Shown in pieces: positions 1-5,643 of a stretch of DNA of 8,603 bases (within the stretch, counting starts at the first letter, position 1; each line of letters opens with the position of its first letter). A program made the translations under genes and the position numbers. The DNA comes from RGIG8748 sp045576175. GTDB taxonomy: Bacteria; Bacillota; Clostridia; UMGS1810. The notes beneath the pieces were generated by a model, which worked only from the letters and a program-made list of their open reading frames with translations, had not been told where the DNA came from and made no database searches. The stretch is from the NCBI GenBank assembly GCA_045576175.1, contig JAZNFW010000106.1:1-8603 (forward strand). Reading direction: 5' to 3'.

Positions 1-375
1 TCTTCACCAAAATGCTCGATAATCCGACAGGATTACCTGTGCTTTTGTTTCGATAATAACAATTTTTGTTAATCTTAAAATTCCAAAGACCTCCAAATCA
101 AGTAAAATAGCCGTTTTTCTTCGTTGTCGGTCTTGAAATACGACAGTATTCCTTCGCCCTTTCGCCTCGAAAAACAAACGATTTTTTCTTGATTTTGGTT
201 GTAACAATTTTCGGTGCTGCGTTTTTGCTCTGATGCGAGGCAAAAACGGAGCTAATGCTGACGCATTTGCGAGTATTTTAACGAAGCAGTAGCGTAAAAA
301 CGCGTACCCAAAACGAGTTCGGATACTAACGCATCTGCTTATGCATATGTATCTTTTTACTGCACAATACTATTT
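1..375. repeat. Gene-free, repeat-rich intergenic region (candidate dispersed repeat)
   Basis: I see no convincing gene here. The one open frame on the minus strand (4-243) starts with TTG, has no Shine-Dalgarno sequence, and encodes a very basic, low-information peptide. What is visible is symmetry. There is a perfect 9-bp inverted repeat at 220-228/240-248 (CGTTTTTGC/GCAAAAACG), and the AAAAACG of its right arm recurs at 296-302. A 5-bp hairpin lies at 27-31/36-40. The octamer TCGATAAT occurs directly at 16-23 and 50-57. ACGCATTTGC at 261-270 is nearly repeated as ACGCATCTGC at 329-338. Such clustering suggests a multi-copy intergenic element, but copy number cannot be judged from one window. 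The promoter of the next gene must lie at its right end; TACTAT at 368-373 is a possible -10 with no good -35. Confidence 0.4.
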
Positions 376-387
376 GTGGGTGATTAT

Positions 388-1533
388 ATGAAAGAAATAC
401 TGACCTCTACGGATTGGACCGCTATGTACAGCGATTATGAATACCTTGAGAACCATCCCGAAACCGCCTTTAATCTATCCGACACAATTTCTTATGTGAA
501 GGGTCGTCTCGACGAAATAGGCGTAGAATATGCCTCTTGCGGAAAAGCGGGGATATGTGCTCTTATAGGAAAAGGGCACAGCAGCACAATTCTTTTGAGA
601 GCCGATATGGATGCACTGCCTTTAGAAGACGGCACGGCTATGCATATGTGCGGACATCATATGCACACCGCTATGCTCATACAGGCGGCAAGGATTATTA
701 AACAAAATGAAAAGGACTTAAAATGCAAAGTAAAATTGATGTTTCAGGGAGCAGAGGAGATACTCTCGGGTGCAAAGGATATGATAGAAAGCGGCATACT
801 TCAAAATCCAAAGGTTGATGCCGCCTTTATGCTCCATGTTGCAACTGCAACAGACTTTGACAGCGGCAGCCTGATATTTGCCTCAGCAGGAGATATTGCA
901 CCGTCTGCGGATTATTTTGATATTGAGATTACGGGATATTCCTCACACGGCTCAGAACCCCATAAGAGCTGTGATCCCATAATAAGTGGCGCCCATATCT
1001 TAAGTGCACTTCAAAACATAAACTCACGGGAACTTCCCATATCCGAGGACGCGGTAATTACAATTGGCGAGGTTCATGCGGGTAGTGCCCCAAATGTTAT
1101 ACCCGGAAAGCTTACGATGAGAGGGACACTAAGGACCTATAGCGAAGAAACAAGGACATTTGTAAAAAAACGCGTGGAGGAAATATCAAAGGGTATTGCA
1201 AAATCCCTTCGAACATCTGCAGAGGTTACTTATACTCACGGATGCCCGCCCTTTAAAAACGATGAGGCACTTATAAATAAAGTAGTGGATTTTTCCAAAG
1301 AGCTTTTGGGTGAGGAAAAGGTAATAGTGCTTCCCAAAGGGCAAAGGGGAGGCGGAAGTGAAGATTTTTCTTATGTAAGCCGTCTTGTGCCTACGGCTAT
1401 GGGTGTAATTTGTGCAGGAAAAAAGCAGGAGGGCTACGAGTATCCGCTCCACAACCCAAAGGTTAAATTCGACAAAAAAGCACTCCCTTACGGGAGCGCT
1501 CTTATGGCGTATATTGCGCTTTCTTATGAATGA
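388..1533 (+). CDS. M20-family amidohydrolase (N-acyl-amino acid / IAA-amino acid hydrolase type)
   Basis: This is a 381-residue, probably cytoplasmic metallohydrolase of the M20D amidohydrolase group, whose members cleave N-acyl or amide bonds of amino acid derivatives. The substrate cannot be told from sequence. The ATG at 388 is chosen over the in-frame GTG at 376 because GGGTG (378-382) makes a well-spaced SD. Visible family landmarks are NHPE (22-25), RADMDALPLED (71-81), CGH (88-90, presumed metal ligands Cys88 and His90), the GAEE acid pair (Glu123/Glu124), MLH (His150), and C-terminal LHNP (His355). The dimerisation-domain signature is seen around SAPNVIPG (233-240). The usual CGHD signature reads CGHH here, with His91 in place of Asp. 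There is no signal peptide or membrane segment. No terminator follows directly, so transcription may run to the hairpin at 1725-1750. The family is sure; the substrate is unknown. Confidence 0.93.
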   Translation: MKEILTSTDWTAMYSDYEYLENHPETAFNLSDTISYVKGRLDEIGVEYASCGKAGICALIGKGHSSTILLRADMDALPLEDGTAMHMCGHHMHTAMLIQAARIIKQNEKDLKCKVKLMFQGAEEILSGAKDMIESGILQNPKVDAAFMLHVATATDFDSGSLIFASAGDIAPSADYFDIEITGYSSHGSEPHKSCDPIISGAHILSALQNINSRELPISEDAVITIGEVHAGSAPNVIPGKLTMRGTLRTYSEETRTFVKKRVEEISKGIAKSLRTSAEVTYTHGCPPFKNDEALINKVVDFSKELLGEEKVIVLPKGQRGGGSEDFSYVSRLVPTAMGVICAGKKQEGYEYPLHNPKVKFDKKALPYGSALMAYIALSYE

Positions 1534-1547
1534 AATTTTATATAGAC

Positions 1548-1576
1548 TTTACATTTCGGTTTTGATGTGGTAGAAT
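1548..1576 (+). promoter_or_regulatory. SigA-type promoter of the structured leader RNA
   Basis: TTTACA (1548-1553) and TAGAAT (1571-1576) are separated by exactly 17 bases, each one or two mismatches from consensus. Transcription should start at about 1582-1584, just at the base of the long RNA stem. It is the only good promoter between the amidohydrolase stop (1533) and the small Cys-rich gene. Confidence 0.7.
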
Positions 1577-1581
1577 AGCTA

Positions 1582-1750
1582 CATACCACACTACATTTAA
1601 ATGATAGATGAATTCTTATATTCAGAAGGGAAAATAATACCTTGGCAAAAGGTGTTCTCTCTTTATCCCTTTTGGATATTCATTGGTGTAGTGTGGTAGC
1701 GAAACCGAGGGAGACACTTTTTCGGCACACCCTTCGGGGTGTGCTTTTTT
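1582..1750 (+). ncRNA. Structured RNA of unknown class (leader of the Cys-rich gene or independent rod-like sRNA)
   Basis: The RNA of about 165-170 nt begins at the predicted start of the promoter at 1548-1576 and ends in an intrinsic terminator. By hand it folds into one long rod. The parts are a perfect 12-bp basal stem (1584-1595/1687-1698) extended by two G-U pairs, a 5-bp helix (1600-1604/1680-1684), a 13-nt one-sided bulge (1605-1617), a 14-bp helix (1618-1631/1666-1679), an internal loop, and an 8-bp apical hairpin (1636-1643/1649-1656) with a 5-nt loop. A weaker hairpin (1705-1710/1720-1725) and the terminator follow. The size and rod shape with a bulge recall 6S RNA, but there is no large two-sided central bubble and I cannot match it to 6S or to a known riboswitch. 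SRP RNA, tmRNA and RNase P landmarks are absent. Existence is well supported; class is not. Confidence 0.6.
1725..1750 (+). terminator. Intrinsic terminator with UUCG tetraloop
   Basis: An 8-bp perfect stem (1725-1732 GCACACCC with 1737-1744 GGGTGTGC) closes a TTCG tetraloop and is followed by six T (1745-1750). It ends the structured RNA and lies only 16 bases before the ATG of the Cys-rich gene, so it could act as an attenuator. It may also end transcripts from the amidohydrolase gene, which has no terminator of its own. Confidence 0.88.
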
Positions 1751-1766
1751 GATTGCGAGGGAAATT

Positions 1767-1970
1767 ATGAAAAAAAGACAAATTATTGATGTAACAGGAA
1801 CACCGCTTAGACCGAGCAGGCAGGGTAGACGATGCCTGGGTAATGGTCTGCATCCGGAATATGAGTGTTGCTGTGATGAGTGTGACTATTATTTATATTG
1901 CTTTCCTAAGTTTTATTGGCATCAAATAAGAGCTAAAATAAAAAAGAAGATTAAAAATCTTTTTGGATAG
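1767..1970 (+). CDS. Small Cys-rich protein of unknown function
   Basis: This encodes 67 residues. The ATG at 1767 is preceded by GAGGG (1757-1761) at 5 bases, a good SD; an in-frame TTG at 1749 lies in the terminator T-tract and is rejected. Six cysteines (23, 34, 35, 36, 39, 45) cluster in the middle with His30 and acidic residues (motif CCCDECDYYLYC, 34-45). This suggests a small metal-binding or zinc-ribbon-like fold. The C-terminal third is strongly basic (KIKKKIKN), compatible with nucleic acid or membrane-surface contact. There is no signal peptide or membrane segment. The gene has no promoter of its own: it sits behind the leader RNA and terminator and depends on read-through. Its last codons overlap the terminator of the convergent methyltransferase gene. 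I do not recognise the family. That it is a real gene rests on the SD, the composition and the context. Confidence 0.72.
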   Translation: MKKRQIIDVTGTPLRPSRQGRRCLGNGLHPEYECCCDECDYYLYCFPKFYWHQIRAKIKKKIKNLFG

Positions 1971-1985
1971 AAATTTAATCTTCTT
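1944..1985 (-). terminator. Terminator of the methyltransferase gene, overlapping the end of the convergent Cys-rich gene
   Basis: A perfect 12-bp inverted repeat (1944-1955/1974-1985) has an 18-base loop. Read on the minus strand the stem is followed by TTTTATTTTA, as expected for an intrinsic terminator of the leftward gene, whose stop lies about 50 bases upstream. On the plus strand the same stem spans the stop codon of the Cys-rich gene but has no T-tract. The stem is A/T-rich, so it is weaker than the terminator at 1725-1750. Confidence 0.55.
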
Positions 1986-2035
1986 ATGAACGGGGATGCG
2001 TAATATATTCCGTTAGGAAGTTATATCGATGAGTG

Positions 2036-3394
2036 CTATGTGCGACATAGCAGCACACAGCACTCCACATGTCCCGAATTTGGAAACATATCCACAGGGC
2101 ATACCTTTTTAAGATTGTAGCCGTAGTCCTTTAGTATTTTAATATCTCTTGCCATTGTGGCACTGTTGCAAGACACATACACAAGTTTTTTGGGCGATAG
2201 TGTGCCTATATGCTTTAGCATATCTTCACTGCATCCCTTTCGTGGGGGGTCTACCACGATTATATCCGCATTTTCGCCCTTTGAAATAAGCTCTCTCGTA
2301 ACCTCAGCACAATCGCCTGCGTAGAAAAAGGCATTTTCTATACCGTTTAGTTTAGCGTTTTCTTTTGCATTTTCTATGGCCTTTTCCACTATTTCAATGC
2401 CTATAACTTTTTTTGCCTCTTGTGCCAGAAAAAGTGATATACTTCCTGTACCGCAGTATAGGTCAAATATTGTCTCGTCTCCCTTGGGCGATGCGTATTC
2501 CAAAGCCTTTTTATAAAGCTTTTGTGTCTGCTCACCATTTATCTGGAAAAAGCTCTCGGAGGAGAGAATGAATTTTAGCTTTCCAATACAGGAGAGTATT
2601 TTGTCTTCACCCCATATAACCCTGCTTTTGTCACCTAAAATAAGATTTGTCCTTTTTGTGTTTATATTCTGTATTATACCTTTTATACCCGACTCGTTTT
2701 GTAGGATTTGGATAAGCTCATCTTCGCAAGGAAGCGGTTTTGAAGAGTTTGTAACTACCGTGAAAAGTATCTCGCCTGTGGAATTCCCTGTGCGAATGTA
2801 GAGGTGGCGTAAAATACCTTTGTGGCTTTTTTCATCATACACACTTATTTTGTGTTTATTTGCGTATTGTAGGAACAGGGCGGTAAGCTTATTAATCTTT
2901 TCATCCTGCACCATACAGCTTGGGTTTGCAACAATGGTGTGACTCCCCTTGGAGTAAAAACCAACAACAACCTTATTTTTGTCTTTTCCAACGGGAAGCT
3001 GGCACTTGTTTCTGTAGTTTAGAATATTATCTGCTCTTATAATATTTTCAAATTCGTATTCACCGGGGAACACAGAGCCTATGCGCTGAAGATTGTTTAT
3101 TATTGTGTTTTCTTTTATACATAGCTGATGCTCATAGCTTATGTGCATATAGTCACAGCCCCCGCACTGTTCAAATACGGGGCATACGGGCGTAACCCTA
3201 TGAGGAGATGGCTCTACGATTTCTTCAATCCTAGCAAAACCATAGGTTTTGTTCGTTTTTGTTACGACAACGCTCACTACATCGCCTGTAACACCACCTT
3301 TTATAAATAACGGGTAGTCATTATATTTTGCAACTCCGTCACCATTGGCGGTAACATCTTGTATTGTAACTTTAAGTTTTTGATTTTTTTGCAC
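2036..3394 (-). CDS. rlmD: 23S rRNA (uracil-C5)-methyltransferase, RlmD/RumA-TrmA family
   Basis: This SAM-dependent enzyme makes 5-methyluridine in RNA, most likely U1939 of 23S rRNA or a related site such as U747; family members differ in target. It has 452 residues from the GTG at 3394, normal for the family. An N-terminal TRAM domain (about 5-60) is followed by the iron-sulfur ligands C71-x5-C77-x2-C80 and C160. Then come SFFQIN (281-286), the SAM site DLYCGTGS (311-318), the DPPRKG motif (382-387) and the catalytic Cys409 in YVSCNSAT. No ATG exists near the N-terminus. The promoter at 3429-3457 puts the mRNA start near 3422, which excludes the longer TTG start at 3457. GTG 3394, TTG 3397 and GTG 3406 remain possible and none has a strong SD. 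It is a single-gene unit, divergent from the gene at 3513. The family is sure; RlmD rather than RlmCD or TrmFO-like specificity is inferred. Confidence 0.93.
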   Translation of the reverse strand: MQKNQKLKVTIQDVTANGDGVAKYNDYPLFIKGGVTGDVVSVVVTKTNKTYGFARIEEIVEPSPHRVTPVCPVFEQCGGCDYMHISYEHQLCIKENTIINNLQRIGSVFPGEYEFENIIRADNILNYRNKCQLPVGKDKNKVVVGFYSKGSHTIVANPSCMVQDEKINKLTALFLQYANKHKISVYDEKSHKGILRHLYIRTGNSTGEILFTVVTNSSKPLPCEDELIQILQNESGIKGIIQNINTKRTNLILGDKSRVIWGEDKILSCIGKLKFILSSESFFQINGEQTQKLYKKALEYASPKGDETIFDLYCGTGSISLFLAQEAKKVIGIEIVEKAIENAKENAKLNGIENAFFYAGDCAEVTRELISKGENADIIVVDPPRKGCSEDMLKHIGTLSPKKLVYVSCNSATMARDIKILKDYGYNLKKVCPVDMFPNSGHVECCVLLCRT

Positions 3395-3428
3395 CAAGAA
3401 AAACACATCCAAATAAAAAGATACATTA

Positions 3429-3457
3429 AATATACAATAAAACCTAAAATTTTGCAA
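3429..3457 (-). promoter_or_regulatory. SigA-type promoter of the methyltransferase gene
   Basis: On the minus strand TTGCAA (3452-3457) is followed after 17 bases by TATATT (3429-3434). The predicted start near 3422 leaves a short leader of about 16-28 bases before the GTG/TTG start codons. It lies back to back with the divergent promoter at 3464-3493. Confidence 0.6.
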
Positions 3458-3463
3458 GTAAAT

Positions 3464-3493
3464 TTGATAAAACTGAGTGTCCGCTCATATATA
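3464..3493 (+). promoter_or_regulatory. Possible promoter of the 258-residue unknown gene
   Basis: TTGATA (3464-3469) and TATATA (3488-3493) are 18 bases apart. The start of transcription would fall near 3500, leaving a leader of only about 13 bases that still contains the SD. The -10 could instead be TATAGT (3490-3495). The -35 lies 6 bases from that of the divergent promoter, so the two may interfere. Confidence 0.4.
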
Positions 3494-3512
3494 GTATAAA
3501 GGGGTGAGCCAA

Positions 3513-4289
3513 ATGGAGACAATTATTTTAAAAGCGCTTGAAAATGATATAGATGCCGTAGTGGAATTTGCTGCTTCGGACGGCGGTGTAAGAGTTAAAT
3601 ACAGCCTGAGGGCAAAGAATGGCTTTATATACAAGCTTATTATGCAAAGCTCGGTTAAGCCCTCAAACGAGCCGGTTATAGTAGACACGCCGGATATAGA
3701 AAGCGGCACCGCCTGCGGAGACAGGACAATATCAAAATCAGCTCTTTTGCTTAAGGGTTACAACGCAGGTGATATGGACACATTCTCTCTTGTGTGCAAA
3801 AAGAACGATGCATACCGCCCTGTTGCAGTGGGCTTCTACCGTCTTGCGTGGGCTTTTGACAGAAATGTGTTTTTTAATGATGAGCCTTGCGTTGACGAAA
3901 CCTTAAAAAAGGCGTCCGAAGTTCTGGGGAATATAAAAAAACCCGTAAGTGCAGATTCACACTCATATGCTGTGGATGTAATCGCAAACTTTGCCCGCAG
4001 TCTCAAACCAATCCCAGTTAGTCCCTTGCCTGATTTTAAATGGTATGATTTTATCTGCAGAGATTATCCAAAGGATATAAGTGCTTTTGCTCACATTACA
4101 GCACAGATTCCTCCTGATGCGCATATGCTTTTTGGTGTTGGAAAAGAGGGCCTTACTGCTTTGGCACTGGATAAAAAGACTAATCTTGTGTTTAACAATG
4201 TATCGGACTGCATTACCGAGAAAAACGGTTATTACATAGTGGGAATTCTTTTTATGGAGGATGGACAGTATTTTGCGAGATTGGATTAG
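3513..4289 (+). CDS. Hypothetical protein, 258 residues, family not recognised
   Basis: I do not recognise this protein. The ATG at 3513 is preferred to the in-frame GTG at 3504 because GGGGTGA (3501-3507) then forms an SD with 5-6 base spacing. It is a soluble, mixed alpha/beta-looking protein without signal peptide, membrane segment or obvious catalytic motif. The N-terminal half (about 1-115) alternates short beta-like stretches such as GVRVKYSLRAKNGFIYKLIM. A linker rich in Pro and Lys follows (140-172). The C-terminal part (about 173-258) contains FKWYDFI, AHMLFGVGKEG and GYYIVGILF. That C-terminal layout faintly recalls clostridial DUF6128-like proteins, but this is only an impression. 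Codon use matches its neighbours, arguing for a resident gene. It is transcribed alone, divergent from rlmD; the inverted repeat after it (4294-4300/4341-4347) lacks a T-tract and is a poor terminator. Confidence 0.82.
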   Translation: METIILKALENDIDAVVEFAASDGGVRVKYSLRAKNGFIYKLIMQSSVKPSNEPVIVDTPDIESGTACGDRTISKSALLLKGYNAGDMDTFSLVCKKNDAYRPVAVGFYRLAWAFDRNVFFNDEPCVDETLKKASEVLGNIKKPVSADSHSYAVDVIANFARSLKPIPVSPLPDFKWYDFICRDYPKDISAFAHITAQIPPDAHMLFGVGKEGLTALALDKKTNLVFNNVSDCITEKNGYYIVGILFMEDGQYFARLD

Positions 4290-4353
4290 AAATCCCAAAG
4301 TTTTATATTTAAATGTGTAAAAAAATTATTAAAATTTCGCCTTTGGGGTAGAT

Positions 4354-4396
4354 TTTGTGTTCATTTTGTTGCATAATAGAATTGTATAAGTATGAT
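4354..4396 (+). promoter_or_regulatory. Promoter region of the mutase-permease-two-component operon
   Basis: Two overlapping SigA-like solutions exist: TTTGTG (4354-4359) with TAGAAT (4377-4382) at 17 bases, and TTGCAT (4369-4374) with TATGAT (4391-4396) at 16 bases. Both precede the SD at 4411-4415. I cannot decide between them, and both may work. Confidence 0.45.
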
Positions 4397-4420
4397 TGAT
4401 ATTAGCTTTTGGAGGTATAT

Positions 4421-5632
4421 ATGAAATTTATAGTTGTTTTAGGTGACGGTATGGCAGATTACAAGGTGGACGAGCTTGGCGGAAAAACCCCGCTGGAATG
4501 TGCAAAAAAGCCTTGTATGGATTATATGGCAAGAAAGGGAGAAACAGGGCATGTAAAAAATGTTCCTGCAAATCTTTCCCCTGGCAGTGATGTTGCAAAC
4601 CTGGCTGCTATGGGCTATGACCCCATTAAATATTATTCCGGACGCTCTCCGCTTGAGGCTGTAAGCGTTGGTGTGGATATGAAGGATACAGACATCATAT
4701 TCCGCTGTAATCTTGTAACTCTCTCAGAAGAAGAGTCCTACGAAAACAAGACAGTTATTGACCACAGCTCCGATGAGATAACAACCGAGGAAGCAAGAGA
4801 GCTTATAAAGGCTGTAAACGATGCTTTTGCAGATGAAAAGTTTTCGTTCTATCCGGGCATAAGCTACAGACATATTATGGTATGGGACAAGGGGCCCTAC
4901 AGCTTTACACTCACACCGCCACACGATATTCTGGAAAGAAAAGTGGGCGATTATATTCCCAAGGGTGAGGGAAGCGAGCTTATCTACGATATGATGGTCA
5001 AAAGCTTTGATATATTAAATAACCACCCCGTAAATATTGAAAGAGCAAAAAGAGGACTTAGAAAAGCCAACTCCATCTGGATATGGGGCGAGGGCAAAAA
5101 ACCGCTTCTTTCAGATTTCTACGAAAAATATGGATTAAAGGGCACCGTAATAAGTGCAGTTGACCTTATAAAAGGCATAGGTATGTGTGCAGGACTTAAT
5201 GTGGTGGATGTAGAGGGAGCTACAGGCAATCTCCACACCAACTACAAGGGTAAGGCAGATGCGGCACTTGATGCTATAAGAAGCGGAAGCGACTATGTTT
5301 ATATACATCTGGAAGGTCCCGACGAGTGCGGCCACAGACACGAAATAGAAAACAAGGTCAAGGCAATTGAGCTTATAGACGAAAAAATTGTAAAATACAT
5401 AAAGGATGCTCTGGAAAAAGACTCAGTAGAGTACCGTATGCTTATACTTCCCGACCATCCCACACCGCTTGCGTTGAGAACTCACACAAGAGACAGCGTG
5501 CCCTACATACTCTACGACAGCACCAATGAGGTAGAGGGTACAGCACAGTTCTACACTGAGGACGAGGCACAAAAGAGCGGAATAGTTATAGAAGAAGGCT
5601 ACAAACTTATGGAAAAATTCGTAAACAAATAA
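4421..5632 (+). CDS. apgM: Cofactor-independent phosphoglycerate mutase, archaeal type (aPGAM family)
   Basis: This 403-residue protein belongs to the alkaline-phosphatase superfamily. The archaeal-type mutase interconverts 3- and 2-phosphoglycerate in glycolysis/gluconeogenesis using two divalent metals. The ATG at 4421 follows a perfect GGAGG (4411-4415) at 5 bases. Visible motifs are GDGMAD (8-13, metal Asp9), the probable nucleophile Ser56 in SPGSDVAN (53-60), GRSPLEA (74-80), HLEGPDECGHR (296-306, metal ligands Asp301 and His305), and LPDHPTP (343-349, Asp345/His346) with His355 following. Length fits the family. A bacterial subgroup has been proposed to act as homoserine kinase because it sits near threonine genes; here there are none nearby, so that reading has no local support. 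It is the first gene of a four-gene operon; 11 bases separate it from the next start. The family is sure; the physiological substrate is probable. Confidence 0.93.
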   Translation: MKFIVVLGDGMADYKVDELGGKTPLECAKKPCMDYMARKGETGHVKNVPANLSPGSDVANLAAMGYDPIKYYSGRSPLEAVSVGVDMKDTDIIFRCNLVTLSEEESYENKTVIDHSSDEITTEEARELIKAVNDAFADEKFSFYPGISYRHIMVWDKGPYSFTLTPPHDILERKVGDYIPKGEGSELIYDMMVKSFDILNNHPVNIERAKRGLRKANSIWIWGEGKKPLLSDFYEKYGLKGTVISAVDLIKGIGMCAGLNVVDVEGATGNLHTNYKGKADAALDAIRSGSDYVYIHLEGPDECGHRHEIENKVKAIELIDEKIVKYIKDALEKDSVEYRMLILPDHPTPLALRTHTRDSVPYILYDSTNEVEGTAQFYTEDEAQKSGIVIEEGYKLMEKFVNK

Positions 5633-5643
5633 GGTGGAATTTT

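Noticed and set aside
4..243. 79-residue open frame on the minus strand
   Set aside because: TTG start without SD, highly basic low-complexity product, and it spans the repeat-like block; more likely non-coding.
1480..1500. Hairpin near the end of the amidohydrolase gene (ACTCCC-TTAC-GGGAGC region)
   Set aside because: Contains a mismatch, lies within the coding sequence and has no T-tract.
1582..1750. Assignment of the structured RNA to SRP RNA, RNase P RNA, tmRNA or a T-box
   Set aside because: None of the conserved sequence landmarks of these RNAs is present; 6S was kept only as a possibility.
2568..3310. Plus-strand frames at 2568-2801 and 3128-3310
   Set aside because: Shadows opposite the methyltransferase gene with its conserved motifs; no SD or plausible product.
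3301..3709. Minus-strand frames at 3301-3522 and 3485-3709
   Set aside because: They overlap the methyltransferase start and the divergent gene; hydrophobic or low-information products without ribosome binding sites.
4294..4347. Inverted repeat CCCAAAG/CTTTGGG after the 258-residue gene as a terminator
   Set aside because: Loop of 40 bases and no T-tract; too weak to call, though some terminator is expected in this gap.
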